Source: Leptoclinus maculatus (taxonomy: Eukaryota > Chordata > Actinopteri > Perciformes > Stichaeidae). From it: 64,000 nt of DNA. A model generated the notes under the pieces. The model saw only the letters and a list, made by a program, of their open reading frames with translations, searched no databases and was not told the DNA's origin. This document shows, piece after piece, positions 20,451 to 34,630 of this stretch. The stretch lies in NCBI GenBank assembly GCA_032191485.1, contig JAVDOI010000003.1, positions 14,697,813-14,761,812 of the forward strand, given 5' to 3'. A program made the position numbers and the translations under genes. Within the stretch, counting starts at the first letter, position 1, and every line of letters begins with the position of its first letter.

Positions 20451-21997
20451 TTACCAGTACATGTGAAATTCTGAGTCAGTCCAGAATCCCCCAGCCCATT
20501 CTGATTCTTGTGAACGAGAGTGTCTGAGTTTGCTTAAATGAATGTGCACGTGTGAATACATCTCGCTCTCGTCTGTGCATATAATGTATGAGTTGACACT
20601 GTGCATGTTACGGTGTGTCTCTGTGCCCCTCGGTTGTGTGTTCTTGTACAGGGATGTGAAAATGCGTCAACATCTGACATATATATGTCACGTATATGTG
20701 AGCATGTGTGTGTGTGTGTGTGTTTGTGTGTGCGCGTGTTAGTATAGCTGCACAACCCGACCCTCCGGGGGACCATCAGTGTGTGAGTGTTGGAGAGAAT
20801 AATACATTTGAGGAGGGCGGGGAGATGAGAGGCTGCGACCACCAATCGATCCCTCTGCTGTTTCTCAAATTAAGAAGGAGGGATGAGTATGAGGGGCGGA
20901 TAGAGGGGGAGAGAGACAGAGAGAGACAGAAACCCAGGGGGAGCTTGAAGTAGGTGGGGCCAAAGAGCGTTTCACTGTGGAAGACGTGGAGGCTGAGGAG
21001 GAACAAATGTACATGGGCATAGGAAGAGAGAGAGAAAGATAGACACTGTAGCAGAGAGGGAGGGAGGTGAGTAGAGTGAAAGACAGCCGAAAGCTGACAG
21101 GAGTCCAATTAAGTGTCATCCCAGTAGAGGCAACCGTCCCCATCCTCTCCTGCCAGGGCTACGCGGCCTCAGCTTCCAAGGACAAACTGCTCGTCACGTG
21201 GTCGTCGACGCATATACACAAACCTCCTCACGTGTTCAACACAGGCACCAATGCATTTGTGGTTACACAATTTCATCAGAGCATTAAAAACACACAAATG
21301 ATATCTTAACAGTTTTGTCACATAAATGGAAACTGTGGACATCTGCAATCAGACTTCTCCTGAGGGGCTCAGCCTTTGGAGGACCGGCCGGGGACGAATT
21401 GGTGCCAAAGATGGCTGGCGCCAGCAGCTACTGGTCCCAAGGTGCAGATCTGTGCCAGGGGCTAACCCACTCATCTCTGCTCTGCTCTGCTCTGCCCACC
21501 CACCAGCTGCTACCCAGGGGCAGCACAGACACTACCCTGGAGTGAGCGAGACATCAAATACAAAACACAAACACACACATACACTTGTGTCAGGTTTCAA
21601 TGAAAAGAAGACACATTCACTCGAGGATAAACAAACCTATACAAGCACACAGAAACACACACACAAACAATCTTGCCGCGACACACACACAGGCTGTGGC
21701 CTCGGGGGTTGCTTGCTTGTCTCTTAGAAAAGCCTGGTTAGTGAGTGAGGCCCCTGTCTCGAGTGGCTTTGGACTAGAGCAGAGCAGAGCGACTGAATGA
21801 CAGACTGTGGCACTAGGGTGGGATTAAAGAGATGCTTCATATTGACATAGAGAACAAATCGACATACTCTAATAATTCCCTTTTACATTCTGCGGCAGTG
21901 TGAGAGGAAACAGCAAATGGAAGGGAATAATAGAGGTCGAGGCAGACGGGTCCCCTGTGAGTGCTTTTGCCCCGCAGAAAGCACAGCACAGCCCACG

Positions 21998-22156
<159 letters not shown>

Positions 22157-22520
22157 CATGTTAAAACACACAATAGACACAGCACATATGCACTGAATGG
22201 AAACAAGTGATCCTTTTGACTGCGGGCACTGCAGCCAGAGTTACCAGAGAAAAAAAATGCAGAGAAACAAAAAGGGCACATATGAAAGAGAGAGGGAGAC
22301 AGACAGAAAGAGAGGAGGGGGGTGGAGGGAATTGGAGGATGTAAAGGGGGAGGGAAAAAATAATACGAACGGGAAAGTGTGAAAAGAGAGCTGGTCTGGT
22401 TTTCAACATGTGAAACAGGCAGAGATACCCTGTTATAAATATTCCGGGGCCTGCTTTAGATTTAATCTGGGCTGGGATGCAAACAACACACTGCCCAGCC
22501 TCAACAGGGTGCTGCTTGTG

Positions 22521-22522
<2 letters not shown>

Positions 22523-22567
<45 letters not shown>
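22523..22567. repeat. (GT)n microsatellite
   Basis: An uninterrupted GT array of 45 bases. A 207-codon plus-strand frame runs through it into pyrimidine-rich DNA and is not a convincing gene. Confidence 0.96.
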
Positions 22568-22569
<2 letters not shown>

Positions 22570-23416
22570 CGGCTGAAGGATTGGTTGCCAGGGAGATTCT
22601 GACATATCGGGCCCCACTCCCTGCTGCCCTCAGTTTAGCCTCGACAAGTCAGAGAAAGCGCTCTGCGGCGGCCCGGCTAATTTACAATCTCTCGTTCCCT
22701 CTCGCCTCCGTCTCTCCCTCTTTCTCTTGTCATTGTTTCGCTTTCTCTGCATCAAAGTTGCAGGACTTTCTATTTGTAATTCCTACATCTCATTGTACCC
22801 ATCATAATGACTTTCTTAATCGTCTTTCCCTCCATACCTTTACAGCCGAACAACTGCTTTCACCCTCCATCTGTTCCATCTCCTTCACTGTCCCTTTTCT
22901 TCTTACACACTCCTGTTTCTCTCTTTCTCTTCCTCACAAGCATCTATGTATCCTCTCCTCTATTCCCTTACTTTACTCTCTCTCTCTCTTAGGTAGGCTG
23001 ATGTGGTTGGGACCTGTTGTTCTCATCTGGTGACAGCCAAACAGGGCCTGTTGTAATTAGTGTGGAATTGTAATGAGCTTATCAGGTCAAAAGCAGCTTA
23101 GTCCTCTAGGACCCTAGCAGGGTGGAAATTAGCCCCGCTCCCTCCAAGACAAAACACACACACACACACACGCATACGCATGCACATTACACAATAACAC
23201 ATTGTGCATACCGATGATACAAGCTTGATTCATTAGCGAACACTCGCTGACAAATTCAGCCTCACCCTCTCCTCTCATAAAGGGATTAGCCCACTTTACA
23301 TCAGTCAGTTAACAAAAAAGCAAAATTATTAATGTGAGTGGCAACAACAACAAAAAAGCCAACAGCAGTAATATGTAAGGCTGTCATTGTGCTGAATAAA
23401 CAAGTAGCTGGAGGGT

Positions 23417-23435
23417 GGGGGGGGGGGGGGGGGGG
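23417..23435. repeat. G homopolymer, 19 bases
   Basis: A run of 19 G residues within a G-rich context (GGAGGGT before it). Confidence 0.96.
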
Positions 23436-24359
23436 ATATGTTATCTGGAGAGAGGATGGCAGATAGAGACAAATTAACAAGCATGTGCATATACACACAT
23501 ACACGAAAAAAATATGTTCTCCTGGTCGGCAGCGTGCTGCCAGTGGACGGGCTGCGGCAGTCAGACAACACCTATCTCCGTTAAATATCTCTGTAATTAG
23601 TTCTGGGAAAGTTGCAGCGATACACAGAAAGCCGAGAGGGAAGGGCGAGGTACATTGATTAAGTACAGCTGTACCAACAAGATTATACTCAAGAATTTTA
23701 ATCGTATGTGACAGCCATCTAAAAAAGATGATACGACGCTGGTCTTCTTGAAAAGAATGTAGATGGCTGAATGCACTCTGTGGACATAGATGAGATCAAT
23801 GGTGAAGTTTAATTTATTTATTTTTTGTCTGCTACAGCATACATATCTGCTCTTTAAATCAATTATCCTGTGTTCTCCTTTGAGGAAGAAATCAAGGAAA
23901 AATTATGATTTTCATGATGGCGCTACATCATTTTGCATTAATTCGACAGATGGAGTTTACAGATGGAGATCTTACTTCGATACAGCCAATAAAAATCTTG
24001 CATAAAAGCCGTGACGTCAAGTTGTGTCATTTATCCACTTGGACGGGGGAAGACTGAAGGGGTATGACGGTGACCAACCTTAACTTATTAAGGATCATGC
24101 CGGGCTGAAAAATAGTGATTAGACATGTCGACAAGAAATAAATGCATACAAACTCGTCAAGATTACAATCCAAACACACGGCAAGTTGCATTGACATCTA
24201 TAACAGGATAATCGGCCTTAACGTACGTACTGGTTTGATGTACAGACAATTTCTTCCATATCTTTCAATTTGAACTCTCTCTACTCCAACTAACTTCTGC
24301 CAGCTTCCTTAAATTTCACATTAGTTACGCGCTGGCCCACTGACCAATCACTGCACATG

Positions 24360-24772
24360 TTAATGCAGACGTACTTAGAAGGCTACCTCGGTGCCAAAGG
24401 CACGTCAAAGAATACGCCCAACATGTCAAACTAAAGATCTGATTGGTTGAAGACTATGACAATCAACAATATCGTCCCCATATACTTTAATCTGCAAAGT
24501 CTACCTAGAGGACCTCGGGCCTCTCTCCTTACATAGAGACATAGGGGCTGAATCTGATTGGATAAAAGCTCTCCTTAAAACAAGCTGTGCTGGAAGCAGA
24601 GCAACAGAGGAAGACAGGAGCTGTGCAATGAGAAAATAAGTTAATGGGGAAAAAAATGATAATACATGTAGTGTATTTATGAAAAATTATTAAATTATAA
24701 TATAGCTCTAACTTTGTGATTCTGTTTAGGCCAGCAGAGAAGGCTTAGCTGGCCCTGATGGCCCACCACTGG
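24360..24772. repeat. Possible dispersed repeat ending in a hAT-type terminus
   Basis: The right edge reads GGCCCTGATGGCCCACCACTG, whose inverse begins CAGTGGTGGGCC, a type of terminus I associate with teleost hAT-like elements. The preceding sequence twice contains the phrase ATCTGATTGG and has a purine-rich segment (GCAACAGAGGAAGACAGGAG). I could not find a matching left terminus or a target duplication, so the extent is a guess. Confidence 0.35.
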
Positions 24773-27700
24773 TCGGCACCAGATGCACCGTTAGTGAACA
24801 GTGAAAATGTTACGGTGGTTACTTTTTGGGTTTCTGTTACTAATTAGTCTCTCTTTGAAACTCTCAATCCAGAGTTGGTGATTGTTGGAGCAGTGGAAAG
24901 ACTAACAAAGATGGTTATGATGAGTTTGTTTTTGTTTCTCACGAGTTTGAATGAAGTGTGTTGTACGATTGGTCGGCGCGGTTGCCAGGAGTCTGGTGCA
25001 ATGAATCAAAACGGTTGCAGCTTGCTGAGCTCGGAGCACAGCTTTCCATAGACGTTACAAGGCAGCTCACCGAATGCCGTATTTTGACGCTGCTCTGGTG
25101 TGTTCCGGTGTCACTCTTCAATATCAGAAACAACAAGCCGTTTTCCCATGACATTGAGGCTACAGCCTACAGTTGTTGTTTTTTCTCTCATTCCCTATAC
25201 GCTGCAACACCGGCACTCTGGCAGTCGCTAACACACCCCTCAAGCCGGCTGAGACGATAAAGAGCATTTCTTTCTTGGAAGACCTTTTTTATTCCTTTCT
25301 AATAATAAAAAAAAACCGTCACATTATTTTTAACAACAAAAAGAGATGACAACATGTGATTTCTGTTGGACTTTAAGAGTGTGCATAAAGTCTGTAATTG
25401 TATGTCAGTGTGTTATGGTGGGAGAACCGAGGACACTAAAAGATTATGGGAGAACAGCAGGGGTTAGGGGATGGGCTAAGTCCATTTCCTGTGTTCGCTG
25501 CTGTAGCGCTGCCGTCCATCTGTTTTATTCCAGGCTGTTTAACATCCAATTACTTACATTACTGTGATACTTCTGGTTGTGTGTGTACGCTTGTGGGTGA
25601 AAAAATGCAAGGCAGAAACTCCTACGCTCAGAATGCTTAGATCTCGTAAACAGTACTGTCAACCCATTCCCTTTCCCAGATCGTCCAATACCAACGTACC
25701 AAAGTACCCTTTGGCGTCTGAACTCACTGTGGGCAATTACTGAATGCATGATGTCCTATGTATTATATTACACCCCCTAAGTTATGTCAATCCATAAACC
25801 TACTTTATTTGATATAAATAGAAAATAAAACAAATTTGTTGACGTAAAGTATGCACACTATCACTAGGAGACAAACATCCTAAGACACAATTCTACTGTA
25901 GCTGATGATTATTCATTTGCTTCATTTATGTTATATACGCTAGTCAGTTAAGAAATGTGTAGATGGCAAATGAGGCAGACAGCTGCCGTGGTTTCAGACC
26001 TCTGAACTCAAGAACAAAGCGTGTCTCCCAGTGACAGCCAAACTCATGGGCATCGTTTCTTTGTGGGTAGACTTTAAAGACACAGAGAGCAGTCATGTGT
26101 TTATCACTGACACAAGGCACGTGTCTATTGAGACGGCAGCTGTACCACCTAGGAATGAGAACGGGTTGGAGCTGTGAACTAATGTGTTCGAGGCAGCGAT
26201 AGTGCCCCTTTGCCCTTTGTTCTGTCTTAAATATAGCGCAACCCGCTGAAACAAGAAAAGCACATCACCAGGCACATGACACAGGATATAATCAAAATAG
26301 AATCGTACAGCCACAGGGAATATTATACTTTGTGAGGTGAAAATTTGAACTAGGCTTTGTTCAAAAAACATTGAGACCAAGGCGTTGTTATTTAATAATA
26401 TATGGGTACAAACTCACTTCATTTTTACAGTTAATGCGCATAAATAGGTTTTAATTCAAAGAACATTAGAGTCAAAATGTGCTGGTTAACTTGCCTTTAT
26501 TCTGTAACTTTTTTGTATTATTATTTGAAACTACACTGTTGTTTGTAAAGTTGTCAAAATAAAAAGTAAGTCAGAGGGTTATTTCTTCTAAAGGCCTCCC
26601 ATAGGTAGATAATTAGCCCATCCATCTTTATTTAGGTGCAATGCACACATCAGTCAAGGAATCTCCCGTGGCTTCCCCTGGTTTCAATACAAATACAGGC
26701 TTAAGCCGACAATAAAGCACCAGAAAGGACCAGACATAAACTGAGGGCCAGAGAAAGAGAAAAAGAGCAAGAGCAGCAGTCTTCCAAGATGAGCGACACA
26801 GACAGACCCTGGCCATGGACCCTGAGAGTTAATGAAGCAGTCCTTCCCTATTATATCTGCCTGCATCCACCACAGCACAAGGTAAAAGACAACCAGACAA
26901 TCCTCCTCTCCTCTCCTGTTAGTCCTCCCTGTCGTCCTGAAAACTGATCCTGCACACAACTCATCCCTCACAACGCACACTGTAAACCACGTCTGCCTCG
27001 GTCCCGGACGAAGGCATAAATCTGTGCTTGTTTCTAGGTAATAAAAAGAACTTCTGATACAGCAGCAGAGAAGAAACAGATTTATTAAGGGAGCGAAAGA
27101 AAACTCCCTCACTAATGAAGAGGATAATAATACATGTAAAAAAGATTCATCGCGCTGATGCCACATGGTATAATAACTTCATGGCAAGTGAATTACAGAC
27201 AAAAGTGCAATGTAAAAGCATAATTACTGGATGAAATTGAAGTTAGACAAAAAATATGGGGTAGCGACGGGTATTTTGGATTCTGCAGCAAACCTCCAAT
27301 ATCAAAGCATGGAAGATAGAGGCAAAGTCTGCAAAATGGGAGTTTAGTCAATTCACCACTTGTCAGATTCAATTAGAGGCGTTCTGATGACAAGTTCACA
27401 GATTTAAAATTGAAGCACTATGTACAGAGCTCTTTTGTAAGCAGACTGTTGAATAGACCCAACAAGCAGAGTACCATGAACAAGCGCTTCATCACATCTA
27501 ACCAGTTACTGGCCAAAATTATATAAATCATTTTAACAAAAACTACCCTGATGAACTTCTCAGTGGAAACGTATTAACTGAAGTCTTGTGAATGCTGTTC
27601 AGTTTAATAGACTACATACCTCTGATTTGCTGCCTGACTCTATTCTGTTAATCCTTTTTAACTGGTATGATGTTGGGCCTATTGGAGGCTGTTTCCTGTT

Positions 27701-29090
27701 AGAAAAACAACAACAATCAGAGCTTTGTGAACAGGATTAAGAATGGTGGTCATCTACCCTTATAGCAAGCTAACTTGTAGCTACATCCGTGAAAAACAGC
27801 GACGGAAGGCGGTGACACGCGCGGCTGACTTTGACATCGTTGTACTGGTTGCTGTAAGTCAGTGTGGTAGTTAAAGTTAACTTTCTGTGTTTTTTTCATT
27901 ATGAAAGCTAAATGTCCCAATCAATTAACCCTACCTATTCTTGCCAGAAAAACACAAAAACAGGGGAGGGTAGTGGTTCTGTGTTTGCATTTCCAAATGC
28001 AACGTGCATGTTGTCAAACTGATAAATGTGCTTTTTAATAGAACATTTTCTGCTGGATATGCAGTGCATTACAGTGTTTTTGGTTGTCAAAATTTTGTCG
28101 ACCACCATACAAAAAAGGTTAAATATTTGACGTCTGCTAAACTGAGTTGCCAGATTTTTTTGGAGACTCCCTACAGCTATACAGAAGCCGTTCAGGTTAT
28201 GAGAGTGTCTGAGACAAGTGGATATTGCCTTACTGCTGCTCTTCCCCTGGGAAGGCTGAGTTTCTGCAGTGCCGCACGCATTGTATCTGATAACATTTTC
28301 GCTAATATCAATATTGTATAACTCGAACGGTTGTCAAGTCTCATTTTCCTCTGTTTCATCAGTGAAATAGGCCTGATGAATTGCCTTCCTTGTGAAGTGA
28401 CAGCACTCTGTCTGATCTAGTTTGTTTTATCTCTCACACCTATGCACCAGGCCGAGGGGCGACTTTGTTGTGTTGTGTTTGATTTATGTCTATACAGGCA
28501 TACTCATATGTCCATCTGTTAGCACAGAGGTTTGTTATAGAACAGCTTTGATTTCCACCCTGAACCCATTCCCAATACAAGCCTGTCTAATACTGTACAA
28601 ATCTGTCTTCATCACAATCAAGCAGGCATGAAACAGAAGTCAATATTTTGTATCCTGCCTCCTGTCGAGATACAGTAAAGTAAACTAACAAGGAGGCACA
28701 ACGGTTGAGTCTGTCTGTCTCTTCTGATGCAAGCTATTATCAATCCTCTAAATTCTCAATCATACAACCACGCCATGGAAGCATTTTTTTCAAACGACAC
28801 AGAGGTAATAGGAAAGAACTTGTTGATTTGCTAGTTGCCAACGTGCAGCTTAGTACCCGAGCAGACGATTACTCAGTTTTCATGTTTCTCGTTGTTTCCT
28901 TCCTGCAATCTATTTCAGTCGGCCTGCAACACATTTAAAGATTAAATAAGCACAATTTCCATTCCACCGCGGCAAAATCCCGTCTCCTGTCCTGCCGCTT
29001 GTCTGTCATCTCATAGCCACGTGTGGAACACACCAGAGATTTTAATCTTTAATGCGGCTAATGTCAGACAGAGAGAGTACAGAAATAGAG
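24773..29090. other. Non-coding stretch, no gene seen
   Basis: Mostly unique-looking AT-rich DNA with few simple repeats. The open frames at 25.3-25.6, 26.7-27.2 and 28.0-28.3 kb have no recognisable domains and no splice context. Nothing could be named. Confidence 0.55.
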
Positions 29091-29101
29091 CGAGAGAGAG
29101 G

Positions 29102-29166
<65 letters not shown>

Positions 29167-29175
29167 GAGAGAGAG
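29091..29175. repeat. (AG)n microsatellite, slightly imperfect
   Basis: An AG/GA array of about 85 bases with GG and CG interruptions. An Arg-Glu-rich frame spanning it is an artefact. Confidence 0.96.
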
Positions 29176-29733
29176 GGGGGAGACACTGAGACAGAGACAG
29201 AGATGACAGCAGAGGAGACAAAGGCGAGAGAAATCAACAGTGATATTCTTGGACTGGATGTGAGGCGGTAAGTATGAGAGGCTGGGGGGAGGAGGGAAAT
29301 GTCACGGCCAATTTCTAATGAAGGGCCTTCCGGGAACTATAGTTAGATAAATTATTTAAAGGCTTCCATTTAAAAATGTCCCAAAAACTGTGCTGCGATG
29401 ATTTGCGCAGGGGCTGGGGAAAGGTCAGCCGTGTGTTGGGAGTGCTTCATTAACCTCTCACCACCTCCCTACCTCAATTATTTCTGTCAAAGAGCACCTG
29501 GGGGGGTGAGTGGAGGAGAGATAGGGAGGGGCCGTGGCTGCTGTGGTCGAGCTGATACCACTCTGCTGCTGTGGCTGCCGCTCAGTAGGCGAGAGCTGAG
29601 GGGCTCCAACTACGTTCGGCTTATCTGAGAACCTGGTGGCGGTCCATTCCAGGTGCAGTGTTTGGGTGACTTCAGCGTTGTGAAATCCTCCGAGATGTGT
29701 GCAAAGGCTGGATGAACTATGTGTGCTTGTATG

Positions 29734-29735
<2 letters not shown>

Positions 29736-29770
<35 letters not shown>
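29736..29770. repeat. (GT)n microsatellite
   Basis: A GT array of 35 bases followed by ATGTGTTTGTGTG. Confidence 0.95.
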
Positions 29771-29776
<6 letters not shown>

Positions 29777-29928
29777 TTGTGTGCGTCTGTGAAGAAACGG
29801 GTGGGGAGGCAGCTGGACAGGTGCACAGGCCTCGGGAGTGTTAAACACTTTGATCTTGTAAAATGTTTTCAACAACCGTGGAACTATCAGAGGTGCTAGA
29901 AAGTCTGATTTCTCAGACACTTGTACAT

Positions 29929-29930
<2 letters not shown>

Positions 29931-29997
<67 letters not shown>
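29931..29997. repeat. (AC)n microsatellite
   Basis: An uninterrupted AC array of 67 bases, about 160 bases after the opposite-sense (GT)n array at 29.74 kb. Confidence 0.97.
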
Positions 29998-30001
<4 letters not shown>

Positions 30002-33000
30002 AAGTTACTTTTTCACTGATGCACTATAGTGTACAGCAGGGTGAAACTTTTTCTCGTTTTCACTTCATCACTTACCTCGTCTCTCTCTTCACTCTCTTAA
30101 CAATTCATGTGTCAAAAAAAGCTTCTTTAGGAGTGATGTGTATGTTTATGTGCTCACACCCTGCCTCCGCTTATACAGGTCAATACTAATGTTTTTTTTT
30201 TATTCATTATTTTTCTCCAGTACATTGGTTTATATCTAATTGGTTGCTTAGACCTTATTGTCTATACTTTCAAAATGATGCAGAATTATCCTATGGTGAC
30301 AATGACAGTTGCAGCTCAGTATGAGTATAGGACTACAGTTAAGCGTTAGGAATATAGACAAATGATTTTAGCTAACAATCAGAAGCAGTAAGAGCTCAGG
30401 CTAGATTTTGGGTCCGTGTTGTACACATGTACCTTGTGTACTTCGGCTGATTCTGTCACATCATCCATCATGAGTCTGTCATTCCCTATGGTGTAGAAAC
30501 CAGCCATGCGAGATTCAGGCTGGTGTTAAGTCAAGCCAGACCAACAAACGGACCATTAGCCCTATCAACACATCCTTATATACCTTATGATAATGAAGAT
30601 ACACAATTTACGGTTACATTCACACATAAACTGCCCCTGTGTTGGCTTATTAATTAATATACTTAAGAGCAGTCTGCAAAATGTTTTTTTTAATAGTAAA
30701 AGCTTAAAAAATGAACCAAGAATTTCTTCAGGTTTGCACAGTCCTAATTTGGGGTTAGTCCCGCCAGCATTAATAACAACAAAATACTTGACCAAAATCA
30801 AGTAAATTCAGTGGAATCAGTGCAATCAGTAGATTCACTCGCAGCTTTCATCAGTAAATTCATGCAATGCTTTTGCATGGGGTTAAACTTAGGTGAACTT
30901 TAACATATGAATTTGAACTATTATTTGAACTAACTATTATAACTACTAATTGGAAGTCATCTTGACAGTGCTGACCTTTGAGGGAACGGAGAGCCAACAA
31001 AATGGAGGGATCATGTTAGCTGTGTCGCACCATCCAGTTCTATAAAACCATTTTTATACACCATGCAGTCAGTGACGAGACAGCAATGTTCCAATATGTT
31101 CCCACAAATTAATGGTGTTCATTTACTGTCCAGTTAAAGATAAGACTAGATTACCAAGCTTCCAGCATCACAAATTTCACCAGGATTTGCAAATTAAATT
31201 TGACCGTGTCACTTTCTGAAGTTTATTTGAACACACCTCAAAGTGAAAAATGGGAAACCCTAAATATGTTTCTTCAAATATTCCCATGGCAGGAATACAT
31301 CTTAAACCTCTCTCCTTTTTCTTTTTCTTGCTCTTTGTCTGACTTGTTACTCTGATCCCGTCCCAGTGAGGCAATAGCAGACTAATTGTCAGGCTGTTCC
31401 TCTAATGCCGGATTTCTAGGTTAGGGGGCAGCCGTCGACTCCCTTGAGCTTGTAAAGAATGGAGAAAGTACAAGAGAGAAAGAAAGAGAGTAGACAGGGA
31501 GGAAATCTGAGCTTGCCAACATTCCCTGAAATTCCTGTGATTCTGCAAGTTAAGCATGCAACATTTCCAAATGACTGTGAACACAGGAAACTGAACTGCA
31601 AGGCACAGATAGGTGCTCACACAACACTCAAATCTGCGCCACATCTAAAAGGCATAGTAGTTGGAAGAAAGTGTTGCAATATGACCCACTGATTGGCGAA
31701 GATCCTTCAGCATTATGTTGTTCATACGACCTGAGATTTCGTATTTGTCTCAATCAGGCCTATTCAGCTGGCAAGTGTCAGGCTGCCTTAATATAGGCTG
31801 CTACATCAAAGAGGTGACTAATCAGACTGACGGGGAGAGGTGTCACACAGTGTCAATCCTTCAGGGCTGCAGCCTGTCTCTCAAGGAGCATGACCTCAAA
31901 TGAAGCGCACACGCACAGCACATGCACGCGCAGCAGCACACATAAAAACACGAGCACACATTAGGTATGGACATGCACATATGAATGCACATGCACACCT
32001 TTACTTACGCGAACATGTGCGTGCAGTTAGATGCATCTGCTTATACATGCACAAACACACTGCATGCATACATGTTAACCCAGCAATGCACATCTCCCTG
32101 GGAATCAATGTGAAGGATGACTCGGTTCAATGAGAGGCCTCTGTTGATGAGGGCTGGGAAAATGAGGTGAAAAATGGAAACTCATCTTGATGTATTTGGG
32201 TCAATTTCACGTCCACGGCCGTTGCTTGGTCAGGCCTATTTCTGGTAGAAGTGGTGGCGGTAATTAATGGGTGATAATGGACACATTTAATTGGCTGTAA
32301 TCTATCTGATGAAGTGAGGAGCCTCCATTCTTTTGAGGACAAAGGCCCACTGGGAGGTTGGAAGAATCTAGCCTCATCTGTAATGCTGCAGGTATATACA
32401 GTATAGAGTGGACCACATATCAGCATAACAACAATGCAACTCTGTGACGCAAAACAATTAAACCTCACAGTGTATTTAAGACAATATATGCATCCTTCAC
32501 GATTAGCATGAGTGCATCCTCCTTGTACGGACAAAGTGAAAATGCAACAAGCCAGGATAAAAATAACTGCTTAACATAAAACTCAATAAATCAATTCAAA
32601 CATGCAATGTGCTCTATGTACTCGTGTGGCTGCTTGGTTCGGCCCGAGAGCTCACTATATAATCTAGATCCTCCATTTGATAGAGAAGAGAAAATGCAGT
32701 CTGTCACGCTCTCCTCCCAGAAGAGGGGCGAGAACACTTATTTGCATTGAAATGAACTGTCTGCGACATGTGTGTGTGAGTGCGTGCGGCTGTGTGTGTT
32801 GTAGCGACACTGCGTTCTTGTGTGTTTTGTCAAGGGGGCGTTGCGTGTCAACCTGCATGGATCACTAGTGATGGGGGTGACTCCTCAATCTCACCACCAC
32901 CCGCTCTCCAGCCTCAGGGGGAGCTGTGTATCCGTCTGTACTTCCACATTAGGGTATGTTTTCTGTCCATTCCCAGTGCTTGCTGCAGGGCTTTCTCATC

Positions 33001-33967
33001 CCCACGGGTGATCTATGGTGCTGGCAAGCATAGTACCTTCAAAGCCATTGTAAATCAGCATGACATTAGAAAATTTGTTTTAGAATCTGTTCGATAATTC
33101 ACTTTGTAAGAGTACAGGCAGTGTGCAAAATTCATTTTAGTCACATACCAGGGAGACGTGATTCCCTGTTCTGTCATGTCTCCTACCGATGTTTAAGAGA
33201 CATATAGTATTTGGCGACCCATGGCACCTGAAACATTCGTGTGTGTGTGTACATATTCTGATTGGACCACACATTTCACCTCAATCGCTTTGATAGACAT
33301 TAGCTTCAAGCTTGCTAGAAGGTTCTAGCTTACAAGGGCAGGGAGGTGTAGCCAAACAAGCCTGTAGGTGTAAGCCTACTGTACCTTACAACCTTACATG
33401 TAGCCTTGCACAAGTCAACCTAAATCTTGTAGACTCAGGTTTTCCTGCAACATTAGTTTGAAGAAAAAACAAACAGTCAATAGAGTCTGGCAGCAAATCA
33501 GCTATGGGGCATGGTTTCAATAGTACCCACAACAAGAAAGACTGTGTTGTAATTTCAACTGACAAAGCCATTATTCCAAGATAATGCCTATTGAATCTGA
33601 CCAGTTTACACTGGAGATAAGTACAATATAACTCTCTTGTTAACTCATCCACTATACCCCACAAAGTAAACACTGAATAGTTTACTCTGTAGTGAGTGAG
33701 TATATGGAGTTTTTGGACGCTCATCAATCATCATCATTGTGCACCCCCACTGACAGGTGCATTGCATCATTTACACATCTATCCATGCAAAGACCTGCAT
33801 TCGTCGAGGAGAAAGAAGTGTACATGCAATGATAACTACTACTTTGTGTCTTATATTTGTAAAGTTGCTATATTGTGCATGATTATTACACTTGGGAGTT
33901 TGGACATTTAATAAAAAGGTAGAGAGTAAATACTGTCCACATGGTAGCAAATAGGGATACAGCTTGA

Positions 33968-34140
33968 GCAGTAGCGGAGGAAGTAATCAGATACTTTACT
34001 GAAGTAAGAATGACTAATACCACACTTTAAAACTACCCCATCACAAGTATAAGAGATGCATTGAAATTGTAGTAAAAGTAAGTAAGTAAAAGTAAAATGA
34101 TGTTGGTATAATCAGTCAAATGTACTTACATTATGAAATG
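33968..34140. repeat. Teleost dispersed repeat (AGTAAAAGTA-rich family)
   Basis: The copy starts CAGTAGCGGAGGAAGTAATC then AGATACTTTACTGAAGTAAG, continues AATACCACACTTTAAAACTA, and then AGTAAAAGTAAGTAAGTAAA. This order of motifs matches a very common percomorph repeat. The consensus as I remember it begins CAGTGGTGGAGGAAGTATTC and is rich in AAGTAAAAGTA. It is non-coding. The right boundary is approximate. Confidence 0.75.
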
Positions 34141-34606
34141 TAAAAATACTAAACTCCTATAAAAAAAAATATGTCTGGTGTACGGGGAAAAGTACACCAG
34201 ACAGTTCCATTAACAAAAGAGCATTTTTCGAGGTAAACGTCAGACTCAATTACTGAAATGGCCTTTATATTTAGCCTGTATGACATGGAATGGATCATCT
34301 GTATCGTCTAAGCTCTGAACCTTTGCCATGGCTCTCTTATTGTGCCGATATAAAAGTAGGAGGCTTTCTTTATAATCATCCCCAGACTGATGCTGTCCTT
34401 CTTTACTTGGCTGCATCTAAAACTACCTCTTGACAAATACGGAACCCACTGGATGCTGTCGAACAAAAGCTTGGAGCAATCACATGAACAGAGCAGTTCG
34501 ATGCCAGAGGCTATCAAACTAAAGAGCTGTTGGTTAGAGGTAGCTCTAGCAAAACATTAGGACAAACGCATTCAATTATCAGGTAACCTTTTCATAGATG
34601 CAAGAC

Positions 34607-34630
34607 ATATATATATATATATATATATAT
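34607..34630. repeat. (AT)n microsatellite
   Basis: A short uninterrupted AT array of 24 bases. Confidence 0.9.

Larger units (their letters stand above)
29176..33967. other. Non-coding stretch with (TG)n and (AC)n arrays
   Basis: Contains the paired (TG)n/(AC)n arrays at 29.74 and 29.93 kb. There is a CA-rich imperfect region around 31.9-32.1 kb with many ACAC and GCAC motifs. Remaining DNA is AT-rich and anonymous. No exon or RNA gene was recognised. Confidence 0.55.

Noticed and set aside
22410..23033. A 207-codon plus-strand open frame
   Set aside because: It runs through a (GT)n array and a pyrimidine-rich stretch giving Ser/Leu/Pro-rich sequence. No recognisable family and no splice sites.
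28004..28321. A 105-codon plus-strand frame with mixed composition
   Set aside because: No recognised domain, no flanking splice sites and no similarity I know of; treated as chance.
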